A DNA stretch of 64,000 nt, taken from the NCBI GenBank assembly GCA_002437495.1, contig DJQA01000016.1, forward strand, positions 1 through 64,000. Reading direction: 5' to 3'. Each line of letters starts with the position of its first letter. The stretch's first letter is position 1. Source of the DNA: Prevotellaceae bacterium UBA6398. GTDB taxonomy: Bacteria > Bacteroidota > Bacteroidia > Bacteroidales > Bacteroidaceae. Below the pieces are notes generated by a model. The model was not told where the DNA came from, searched no databases, and was given only the letters and a program-made list of their open reading frames with translations. Position numbers and translations under genes: made by a program. Of this stretch, positions 25,532-33,373 are shown one piece after another.

Positions 25532-28500
25532 ATGAAACAAAAATCAATTATGCTAGCGGCGGCTTTTTGCGCTGCCTTTGCGATGCCGCCAGGAACGGCT
25601 TCTGCCGACAATAAGGGCAAGATTTTCAGGATAACATTCGCGGGACGGGGCGACACAACTCTGGTCAGCAATGTTACCGTTGAGAACCTTAGCAATGGGA
25701 AGAGTGTTTCGCTCGGGGGAAAAGACACACTTGTTTTGGTTCACCCCTCGGAGTTCAGTGCTGTGGGCGTGGACAATGCAACGGCAGACGATGCCGGCGA
25801 CATGAAAATCGACGGCGGGCGGCTTACGGTGAAAACCGCCGCACCGGCAAACGTGAGCGTGGCTATATACACCGTGTCGGGCGAACTGGTTCAGAAGGAC
25901 GTGGTGGCAACGACATTCCAGAGTGCGGCGCTTGCGCTTCCCGCCCTGGGCAAAGGCATCTACATCGTGAAAGCCACCGCGCCGGGGCTTAGCAAAAGCG
26001 TCAAGTGGCTCTGCAACGGCAGCGGCAACCTGCCCGCGCTCAACCTTGGCGGCGAAGACGGCGATGCGGGAGCAAAGATGACAAGGGCGCAGACGCTTCC
26101 CGCGATTGCCACGTATGCAAGTCCGTTCAAGGCGGAATATCTGGAGTACACCGAGGGCGACATACTGCGCTTTACGGGCGAGACAGGCAAGATGCGCACA
26201 ATCATGATGAACACGCCCCATTCGAGTCACCCCGTGTATTTCGACTTCTTCAAGTGCGAGGATGCCGACGGCTACAACTACACCATAGTGCGCGTGGGCG
26301 ACATGATGTGGATGGCGGAGGACCTGCGGGCTACAAGCGTGAGCGGCGTGAGCAAGGTAAGCAAGGTTGAGGACTGGGGCGGCAGCGACGACAGCCAGGA
26401 CGCCAAGCTCTGCTCGCCCTCCACAGGCAACGTATATTACTCAAAGGCGGCGGCATTGAAGGCACTGCCCGAGGGCTGGAGCCTGCCCACGCTCGGCGAG
26501 ATTGACTATCTTGTGAAAAAGACGGCGGGCAGCTACAACACCGCAGGAAAAGCCCTCAAAAGCCGCGGCAGCGAATGGGGCAACCGCGTGAGCGGTGTTG
26601 ACGAATACTCCGCAGGCATCACGCCGGCGGGATACATAAAGAACGGCGAGATACAGGATGCCGGCAACGCAGTGCTGCTGACGCGCAGCACCAAAGGCCT
26701 CAAGCCCACTTCGTTTGAGATTTCCGACAATTCCGACGAGCTGACTATGACCAACGGCTACGACATCCACAACCTCGGCTTCCACGTTCGCGGTGTGAGG
26801 AGCGCGCCTTCGGCATACACCCCGATGCTCAAGAAGTTCGGCATGGTGCCGCAGACAAAGGCCACCAAGGCAAGCGACGAAACCGACTACGGTCCGCTCG
26901 GCAAGCTCTACACCATGCTTGACGGCCGCCAGAGCCTTGCATTCGACTACAGCGGCGGGCAGCTTAACAGTGCGAACGCCGAGAAACGCTCGGGAATACT
27001 CACGCTGCGCAACCCAAAGAACACCGGGCTTATGGAAGAGGACTTCGACAACAACGGGTTCATAGGGCAGGAGAACGCAAGCACGCTGCGCAAAATGGCC
27101 GCAATGACGGTGAACGGCCGGCAGTATATAATCGAGGCTAAATGGAGGTGCCCGTTCCAGCTTTGGACAAGGGTGGACGAAAATGGGAACATAATCCGCA
27201 CGGACAACCACGACGAAATCGGTTTGACATACTACTGGGCCGACTCCAGTAATAGGGTTGTGGACATCGAGATATACGGCGACTCGGCGATGGGCCACAA
27301 GCTGATAAAGACATTCACCGTTACGGGTCTGAGATTCGATGACAATCAATTCACAGAGACTTTCCCCTATTTCCTGTATAATGGGCGCACCACCGAGGCA
27401 CGCTACGATTTCGCCACGCGCTATTTCCAGTTGCTCACCGCCGACTTCACCCGCGACGGGACGGACGAGATTGTGGTGTGCTTCTTCGGATATATGACAA
27501 TTCTTGACGGGAGCAAAGTGCTGAACGCCACCAAAAATTCCTGTGAATGGAACGAATGGAACAATGCAAGAAACAGCGCAGTATATGCGTTTGACTCGTT
27601 TAACCGGTGGGAACGAGGATACGATTCCTATACTGTGGCGCGTCTGGCCGTGGGAGACGTGAACGGCAACGGCACTCCCGACCTTGTGATGCTGAGAGCC
27701 CGTAACAATCAGTACATAAAGAAGCTGGATTTAGTGGCCGTTGACTTTACGCAAGGTCCGTACTATGGTAATTGGGAGGGCGAAATGTGCCTCAGCTATG
27801 ACCATGTCATGGGGAATGCCATGTACTTGCAGCTTGGCGACATACCGGGCGACAGGGTTGGTAAGACTTGGTTTCTCGATGTTAAGGTGGGCAACGTTAC
27901 CAACGGCAAATATCCCGACATAGTTACACTGCACCGCGAATACAGCGACAAGTCGTATGCACAGTCCGCAGCGCTCGGAGTATATCAGTACACTCCCGAC
28001 GGAAGTTATGGACTTGATGGGCCGGAGTTCAAGGCAATTCGCGTGGAGGGCGGCACTGTGAGCGGTGGCTTCCGCAGCAACGCCGGCTGCGCTGGCAACT
28101 GCAACGTAACTCTTCTGCGCACGGAGCACGGCATTTCGTCAAACCGCGACATAATTGTAGGCGCAGACCTTTGGAGGTGGGACGCAAACGCCGGCAAGGT
28201 GAAGTTCGACCGCCAGGTGCTCGACTGGATGGACTCCGGCAATTATTCCATATTCGCCGACAACATAATTCCTGTAAACATTACAGGGGACAGCCAGCCC
28301 GAAGCCGTTTACTATTTTGCAAGCATGAGTACGTCAGACAGCGCGGGCAAGCGTTACCTTTACTCGTTCCTTGGCGCGAACTACCTTATCTGGTACAGCA
28401 CCGGCGGTACGGAAGACCATTTGCTGAACTGGAAAGAATGGGAGTACAACACCCAAAAGTTCAAATACAACACGCAGGGCAACCAGTGGAATTCCAACAA

Positions 28501-29581
28501 GGAGTGCGAGTTGATGTGGTGGTTCGGCACCAACAATGGGGAGTGGGGAAACAACCCCGCTATGTGTGCCGTGAACATTAACGCCGGATGCAAGACGCTT
28601 GAATACAAGTCAACGCAGAAGGCATTCAGCGAGCCTACCATATACGCCATGATAGCCGCGCCGCCAACCTACCTTTACGGCGAATACGAGAAAGCCCCGA
28701 GCGAGGACTATGTAACAACCTGGGGATATTCGCGCAGCCACGGCACCGAGACCACAAGCTCGGGCAGCATATCGGCGTCGATAATCGGAGGCTTCGAGTA
28801 TGAGTTCAATGCCCCGCTAATAGGACAGAAAGTGGGTGGAGTTGATTTCACCGTGAAGCTGCAGAGTGAGTTCTCTAAGTCAACCGCCGCAGGCTCGTCT
28901 GTAGCCTACAGCCAGACATACGAGGCGAGGGACGACGACCGCGTTGTGATGCAGGTAACGCCCTACACGCTATACACATACGAAATAACCAATGCGACTA
29001 ACCCCGATGAGATAGGCGGAGAGTACTACGTGGCAATCCCCGGCAAACCTAAGACCATAGGTCTCAGCATTGCAGACTACGAGGCACTTGTGGGCGATGC
29101 CCCGGGTGCGCCATATCTCGGTAATGTGTTCAAGCACACGATTGGCGATCCGTTCTCTTATCCCAAGCCGGGCGAAATTGGAGGTTGGGGTGTCATGTGG
29201 GGCGATGGCGATGAGAACAGTTATGTAACCACAGGTTCGGGCGGCGCAACCACACGCGAAATATCCATAGAGAAGTCTTCGTCAACCTCAACGGGTTTCT
29301 CGTTCTCAACCGAGACGGAGCTTGTCTTAACAGCGGGATGCCTCAAGGCAGGAGTGGGCTTCGGATACAATCGTACAAACCAAATATCTCACTCCGAGAC
29401 GCAAGGCTTCGCCGTGTCGGCAAGTGTGCCGGGACTTGTGGTTGGCGACACAAATCCCGACCGCACGTTCTTCGACTGGAACCTGTGCTGGTACAACCAT
29501 AGTGCCGGCGGGCAGAATTTTCCCGTGGTCAACTATGTGGTGAGGCCAATGAGTTTCGACTCCGGCAAGAAGAAATTCTGA
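25532..29581 (+). CDS. Large secreted FISUMP protein with repeat region and beta-rich C-terminal domain
   Basis: A 1349-residue secreted protein with signal peptide about 1-25. Residues 93-161 (VAIYTVSGELVQKD...LGKGIYIVKA...SKSVKWL) look like a type IX sorting-domain fold but sit at the N-terminus. A FISUMP domain (about 238-435) contains VRVGDMMWMAEDLRATS, PEGWSLPTLGEID and NLGFHVRGVRS. The middle holds FG-GAP/VCBS-like repeats (LTADFTRDGTDEIVV, VGDVNGNGTPDLVML, VKVGNVTNGKYPDIV), suggesting a propeller. The last 280 residues are Ser/Thr/Gly-rich with alternating polarity (IEKSSSTSTGFSFSTETELV), resembling amphipathic strands of beta-pore-formers; that reading is inference. The start at 25532 follows the promoter. 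Confidence 0.8.
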   Translation: MKQKSIMLAAAFCAAFAMPPGTASADNKGKIFRITFAGRGDTTLVSNVTVENLSNGKSVSLGGKDTLVLVHPSEFSAVGVDNATADDAGDMKIDGGRLTVKTAAPANVSVAIYTVSGELVQKDVVATTFQSAALALPALGKGIYIVKATAPGLSKSVKWLCNGSGNLPALNLGGEDGDAGAKMTRAQTLPAIATYASPFKAEYLEYTEGDILRFTGETGKMRTIMMNTPHSSHPVYFDFFKCEDADGYNYTIVRVGDMMWMAEDLRATSVSGVSKVSKVEDWGGSDDSQDAKLCSPSTGNVYYSKAAALKALPEGWSLPTLGEIDYLVKKTAGSYNTAGKALKSRGSEWGNRVSGVDEYSAGITPAGYIKNGEIQDAGNAVLLTRSTKGLKPTSFEISDNSDELTMTNGYDIHNLGFHVRGVRSAPSAYTPMLKKFGMVPQTKATKASDETDYGPLGKLYTMLDGRQSLAFDYSGGQLNSANAEKRSGILTLRNPKNTGLMEEDFDNNGFIGQENASTLRKMAAMTVNGRQYIIEAKWRCPFQLWTRVDENGNIIRTDNHDEIGLTYYWADSSNRVVDIEIYGDSAMGHKLIKTFTVTGLRFDDNQFTETFPYFLYNGRTTEARYDFATRYFQLLTADFTRDGTDEIVVCFFGYMTILDGSKVLNATKNSCEWNEWNNARNSAVYAFDSFNRWERGYDSYTVARLAVGDVNGNGTPDLVMLRARNNQYIKKLDLVAVDFTQGPYYGNWEGEMCLSYDHVMGNAMYLQLGDIPGDRVGKTWFLDVKVGNVTNGKYPDIVTLHREYSDKSYAQSAALGVYQYTPDGSYGLDGPEFKAIRVEGGTVSGGFRSNAGCAGNCNVTLLRTEHGISSNRDIIVGADLWRWDANAGKVKFDRQVLDWMDSGNYSIFADNIIPVNITGDSQPEAVYYFASMSTSDSAGKRYLYSFLGANYLIWYSTGGTEDHLLNWKEWEYNTQKFKYNTQGNQWNSNKECELMWWFGTNNGEWGNNPAMCAVNINAGCKTLEYKSTQKAFSEPTIYAMIAAPPTYLYGEYEKAPSEDYVTTWGYSRSHGTETTSSGSISASIIGGFEYEFNAPLIGQKVGGVDFTVKLQSEFSKSTAAGSSVAYSQTYEARDDDRVVMQVTPYTLYTYEITNATNPDEIGGEYYVAIPGKPKTIGLSIADYEALVGDAPGAPYLGNVFKHTIGDPFSYPKPGEIGGWGVMWGDGDENSYVTTGSGGATTREISIEKSSSTSTGFSFSTETELVLTAGCLKAGVGFGYNRTNQISHSETQGFAVSASVPGLVVGDTNPDRTFFDWNLCWYNHSAGGQNFPVVNYVVRPMSFDSGKKKF

Positions 29582-29841
29582 CACATCGCAGTTCCGTGCC
29601 GCTTGTGTGGCGGCGCGGAATTTTTACGCAATATTTTTTTTGCAATTTGGGGGAGCGGACGCGGCACAAAACCGGTTCACAATTAGGATACCGACCCGCA
29701 ACCTTGGCAAATTTGCCGGGGTTATGGGTTTTTCTTTCGAACAGTCTGAGTAATGGATACTCTGTGGAATTTTTTGGGATATGGAAAGAGCATGGTAGGT
29801 TTGCATAGTTAAAACATACAAACGACAATTAATCGACAAAT
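29582..29841. other. Gap between FISUMP gene and repeat copy F
   Basis: No gene. A short weak hairpin may end the FISUMP transcript (GTTCCGTGCCGC...GCGGCGCGGAAT followed by T5 near 29590-29625). Confidence 0.5.
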
Positions 29842-30120
29842 TGAACCGCTGTAGGGGCGTATTGCATACACCCTGAATTGCAAGAGTTTGTGATGACACG
29901 GCGGCGGTTTGCAGTGTGGATTATGCGGTGGCTTACAAGGCGTATGCAATACGCCCCTGCAATTATTGCATCCCCCAAACCTATAGTCCTTTTCCAAACA
30001 CCATAATAACTATATGGTACACAGAAAAAACTATGTCCTATGTAGTTTGAATTACATCAGACATAATTCAAACTACATCAGACCTTTTTTTGCCTGTTTC
30101 AAACGTCCGAAAAACAAAAA
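29842..30120 (+). repeat. Dispersed intergenic repeat, copy F (full length)
   Basis: The left module (29842-29960) runs from GAACCGCTGTAGGGGCGTAT to AAGGCGTATGCAATACGCCC, bounded at both ends by the GCGTATTGCATACGCC-type palindrome. The core units are ACTATATGGTACACAG, ACTATGTCCTATGTAG, ATTACATCAGACATAAT (flipped unit 3) and ACTACATCAGACC. A T7 tract and the tail CCTGTTTCAAAC..GAAAAACAA follow. Confidence 0.87.
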
Positions 30121-30231
30121 GCCGCAAAATGCGTATTTTGTGCGGTATAGTATGATTTACTATCACGAACATAGGTCGCGTATGCAAATGCAGCCATACG
30201 CCTTAAATGAAGTTATCTCGCGAATTCTGCG

Positions 30232-30239
30232 TAATTTTG
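30232..30239 (+). promoter_or_regulatory. -7 box abutting the M16 peptidase start
   Basis: TAATTTTG, perfect TAnnTTTG, only 6 nt before the ATG at 30246. If used, the mRNA would be leaderless or nearly so. No good -33 element is seen. Confidence 0.5.
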
Positions 30240-30245
30240 CACAAT

Positions 30246-31469
30246 ATGGAAAATATTCAGACAACGACCCTTTCAAACGGGTTGAAGGTTATTTTCGAGC
30301 CTTCCTCAACGGGAGTGGCTTATTGCGGTTATGTTGTGTATGCCGGTACGCGCAACGAGCTGCCAAACGAGGATGGGATGGCGCATTTTATTGAGCACGT
30401 AAGCTTCAAGGGCACGGAGCGGCGCAATTCATGGCATATAAACAACGCACTCGAAAGCGTTGGTGCGGATCTCAATGCCTATACCGGCAAGGAAGAAACG
30501 GTTTACTACACTGCCATACCCAAGGGTGAGCTGCCCAGGGCTATAGACGTGTTGAGCGACATGGTGTTCCACAGCAGCTATCCCCAGCGCGAAATAGACA
30601 AGGAGGTTGAAGTTATTTCCGATGAGATAGAAAGTTATAACGACAATCCGGCCGAACTTATATTTGACGAATTCGAGGAACTTTTGTTCGAGGGCCATCC
30701 GCTCGGTAGAAACATCTTGGGTAACGCCGCCCGCCTAAAGACATATACAACTGCTGATGCCAAGGAATTTGCGCGGCGTTACTACCGTCCGGCAAACTGC
30801 ACATTCTATGTGTATGCCGATGCCGATTTCGGACGAATTGTAAAGTTGCTCGAAAAGGCCACGGCCGGGCTCGACCCAGCGCCGGCTGTGAAAGAGGATT
30901 TTGCGCTTCCGGCATACAAGGCGCAGGAAGTGGTGCATGACAAAAAGACCCACCAGGCCCATGTTATAGTTGGTGCGCGCGGATTTGGTGCAACCGACAA
31001 AAGGCGCACGGCTTTCTTTTTGTTGAACAACATTCTTGGCGGATCGGGAATGAGTTCCCGTCTCAATATCATATTGCGCGAACACAGCGCGCTTGTATAT
31101 ACAGTAGAAAGCTATGTGTGCTCGTACAGCGAAACCGGAGTGTGGGGCGTTTATTTCGGCTGTGACCCCGGGAATGTGGCACGCTGCCGCCGGCTTCTGC
31201 TTGCGGAGCTGAACCGCATAACCAACGTGCCGCTCACCCCCACGCGGCTTTTGGCGGCAAAACGGCGGCTGAAAGGGCAGTTGCTGCTTTCGCGAAACAG
31301 TTTCAACAGTTACGCAATAAGCATGGGACGCTCATACGCAAAGTATAACCGCTATCGCGACATTGACGAACAATGCCGTGCCATCGATGCACTTTCGGCA
31401 GAGGAGGTTATGCAGGCGGCTAAAGAGGTGATTATCCCGGAAAATCTAACGACTTTGATATACAAATAA
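30246..31469 (+). CDS. M16 family zinc peptidase (insulinase/processing-peptidase type)
   Basis: A 407-residue single-unit M16 peptidase. The inverted zinc motif HFIEH is at residues 47-51, with the third ligand E127 in VISDEIESYNDNP, the family spacing. The C-terminal half is the inactive-domain fold with RLNIILREHSALVYTVESY (binding-site Arg/Tyr). It probably degrades or trims peptides in the cytoplasm or periplasm; no signal peptide is seen. The start at 30246 (MENIQTTTLSNGLKV) is chosen because homologues begin here; an upstream ATG at 30207 lies before the promoter box. It is convergent with the CYTH gene. Confidence 0.92.
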   Translation: MENIQTTTLSNGLKVIFEPSSTGVAYCGYVVYAGTRNELPNEDGMAHFIEHVSFKGTERRNSWHINNALESVGADLNAYTGKEETVYYTAIPKGELPRAIDVLSDMVFHSSYPQREIDKEVEVISDEIESYNDNPAELIFDEFEELLFEGHPLGRNILGNAARLKTYTTADAKEFARRYYRPANCTFYVYADADFGRIVKLLEKATAGLDPAPAVKEDFALPAYKAQEVVHDKKTHQAHVIVGARGFGATDKRRTAFFLLNNILGGSGMSSRLNIILREHSALVYTVESYVCSYSETGVWGVYFGCDPGNVARCRRLLLAELNRITNVPLTPTRLLAAKRRLKGQLLLSRNSFNSYAISMGRSYAKYNRYRDIDEQCRAIDALSAEEVMQAAKEVIIPENLTTLIYK

Positions 31470-31542
31470 TAGGTAAAAAATTTTGTTTTCGTGCGCAGGG
31501 AACTCGGGAATGCCACGTATCTTTGAAACAGAACTCCGAAAT

Positions 31543-32037
31543 TTATTGTCTGTATTCGGGCAGGGAGTCTTTCCATTCGCGGAAAGGGCGTATGCGCAGG
31601 GAAGAGTTATAGAACCTCCTGTCTCCGGTAACCTCGCGACCTATGAACGCGGGCTTTTCAAAGCTCTCGTCTGTTGAAGAAAGCTCCACCTCGGCCATTG
31701 TCAGCCCCTCGTTATCGCCGTAAAACTCGTCCACTTCGAACATGTGCCCTTTGAACGGCACAAGATAACGCCGTTTGTCAATTATTCCCGGCTCACAGAG
31801 CTGCATCAGCTGCTTTGCCTCATCGTGTGTTATCTCTTTTTCAAATTCGTAACGTGAAAGCCCGCCATCGTGTGAAGGGCCTTTTATGGTGAGATAACCT
31901 TTGTCATCGCGTATGCGCACGCGCACCGTCCTGCCCCTGTCGCTGCAAATGTAGCCTTGCATGATGTGGGTTGACGAAGCCGCAAGATTCTTGTATTCCC
32001 CGCAAACGAGGAATTTGTGTTCTATCTCCAATGGCAT
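31543..32037 (-). CDS. CYTH domain protein (inorganic triphosphatase-like)
   Basis: A 164-residue CYTH-fold protein. The N-terminal EIEHKF (residues 4-9) is the ExExK metal-binding motif, and the tunnel-lining charged residues RVRIRDDKGYLTIKG, SRYEFEKEI, KRRYLVPF, FEVDEFYG and AEVELSS follow. Bacterial members of this small type usually hydrolyse inorganic tripolyphosphate; adenylate cyclase activity is possible but less likely. The ATG at 32037 is preferred over 32043 because the family begins two or three residues before ExExK. It lies 41 nt downstream of a tiny membrane-protein gene and is probably the last gene of the prfB transcript. Confidence 0.9.
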   Translation of the reverse strand: MPLEIEHKFLVCGEYKNLAASSTHIMQGYICSDRGRTVRVRIRDDKGYLTIKGPSHDGGLSRYEFEKEITHDEAKQLMQLCEPGIIDKRRYLVPFKGHMFEVDEFYGDNEGLTMAEVELSSTDESFEKPAFIGREVTGDRRFYNSSLRIRPFREWKDSLPEYRQ

Positions 32038-32078
32038 GTTCAACGGCCTTTTTGTGGAATTCCTGTTCTATTTTATTT

Positions 32079-32222
32079 TCAGTCCGAAAGCAGCGCGGCA
32101 CATACTATGCATACCACCATCAGAACCACAAGGGCGATGAAAATACCGTTCACAATTCTTCCTGCCTGGCGGTCTTGTTTTTTGCGCCGCTCGTTGGCTT
32201 TAATTCTTCTTTGTTCGCTCAT
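32079..32222 (-). CDS. 47-residue single-span membrane protein
   Basis: A small open frame filling the prfB-CYTH gap. The first 21 residues are strongly basic (MSEQRRIKANERRKKQDRQ), followed by one hydrophobic helix (IVNGIFIALVVLMVVCIVCA) and a short acidic end. A charged N-terminus plus single span predicts an inner-membrane protein with the basic part inside. It starts 29 nt after the prfB stop and fits the gap neatly, with the same strand as its neighbours. I do not recognise a family, and it could be missed by gene callers because of its length. Confidence 0.65.
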   Translation of the reverse strand: MSEQRRIKANERRKKQDRQAGRIVNGIFIALVVLMVVCIVCAALLSD

Positions 32223-32251
32223 GGCATACTTATTTTGGATTTTGATTTGTT

Positions 32252-33373
32252 CTAAACAATGTCCTGCGAGTCGGCAAACTCCATTAGATAGGCCTTGATG
32301 AAGCCATCAATGTTTCCGTCCATCACACCGCTTACATCGCTTGTTTGATAGCCGGTGCGGTGGTCTTTCACGCGGCGGTCGTCAAACACGTAGGAGCGTA
32401 TCTGACTTCCCCATTCGATTTTCTTTTTCCCCGCCTCTATCTTTGCTTGTTCCGCCTTGCGCTTTTGCAATGCGCGGTCGTATAGTTGAGAGCGCAGCAG
32501 TCGCATGGCATTCTCGCGGTTTTCGAGCTGTTTGCGGCTCTCGGTGTTCTCGATGAGGATTTCCTCTTCCTCGCCGGTGTCGGGGTCAACATATTGGTAG
32601 CGCAGTCGCACACCGGTTTCCACCTTGTTCACGTTCTGTCCGCCGGCACCGCCGCTGCGAAAAAGGTCCCAGCTTATCTTTGATGGGTCAACGTAAACCT
32701 CTATGGTGTCATCGACAAGCGGTGTTACGAACACGCTCGCGAACGATGTCATGCGCTTTCCCTGTGCGTTGTAGGGCGATACGCGCACAAGGCGGTGCAC
32801 GCCGTTCTCGCTTTTCAGGTAGCCATAGGCGTAGTCGCCCTCTATTTCCATCGTAACGGTTTTTATGCCGGCTTCCTCACCGTCTTGCAGATTGCTAACC
32901 GTAACTTTGTAGCCGTGCGATTCGGCATACCTCATATACATTCGCATTAGCATTGATGCCCAGTCCTGACTCTCCGTGCCGCCGGCGCCTGAATTGATTT
33001 TAAGTACGCACGACATTTGATCCTCCTCGCGGCGCAGCATATTCTTCATTTCGAGAGCTTCGATTTTCTCCACGGCTTTGGCATAGGCAGCGTCAACCTC
33101 GTTTTCCTCTATCATTCCTTCCTTGTGGAAGTCAACGGCAAGCGCAAGCTCTTCTACATCGGTGCATACTTCCTTGTAGCCGTTCACCCAGCGTTCCAGC
33201 CCCTTGACTATTTTCATCTGTTGTTCGGCTTTCTTGGGGTCGTCCCAAAAATCGGGGGCCTGCGTGTGCAGTTGCGCTTCTTCGAGTTCTATCTTCTTTT
33301 TATCTATGTCAAGATAGTGTCCGAGTTCTGCGGCGCGGTTTTGTATCTCTTTCAGCTGTTCAGAGGTTATCAT
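32252..33373 (-). CDS. prfB: Peptide chain release factor 2
   Basis: A 373-residue RF2, which releases peptides at UGA and UAA stop codons. The catalytic GGQ is in SGGAGGQNVNKVETGVR, and the stop-codon recognition site is SPY (HRLVRVSPYNAQGKRMTSF) in place of the textbook SPF. At residues 19-22 the reading frame reads HYLD with CTT-GAC, exactly where many prfB genes carry CTT-TGA-C with a programmed +1 frameshift. Here the stop is absent and the gene reads straight through. The start overlaps the end of the acyl-CoA ligase gene by 14 nt, so it is coupled to it. Confidence 0.95.
   Translation of the reverse strand: MITSEQLKEIQNRAAELGHYLDIDKKKIELEEAQLHTQAPDFWDDPKKAEQQMKIVKGLERWVNGYKEVCTDVEELALAVDFHKEGMIEENEVDAAYAKAVEKIEALEMKNMLRREEDQMSCVLKINSGAGGTESQDWASMLMRMYMRYAESHGYKVTVSNLQDGEEAGIKTVTMEIEGDYAYGYLKSENGVHRLVRVSPYNAQGKRMTSFASVFVTPLVDDTIEVYVDPSKISWDLFRSGGAGGQNVNKVETGVRLRYQYVDPDTGEEEEILIENTESRKQLENRENAMRLLRSQLYDRALQKRKAEQAKIEAGKKKIEWGSQIRSYVFDDRRVKDHRTGYQTSDVSGVMDGNIDGFIKAYLMEFADSQDIV

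Noticed and set aside
30014..30394. 126-codon plus-strand frame before the M16 gene
   Set aside because: It starts in repeat copy F and overlaps the M16 gene in another frame; the amino-acid content is that of the repeat.
31518..31526. TATCTTTG on the plus strand in the M16-CYTH gap
   Set aside because: It would only drive antisense RNA into the CYTH gene; treated as chance without further support.
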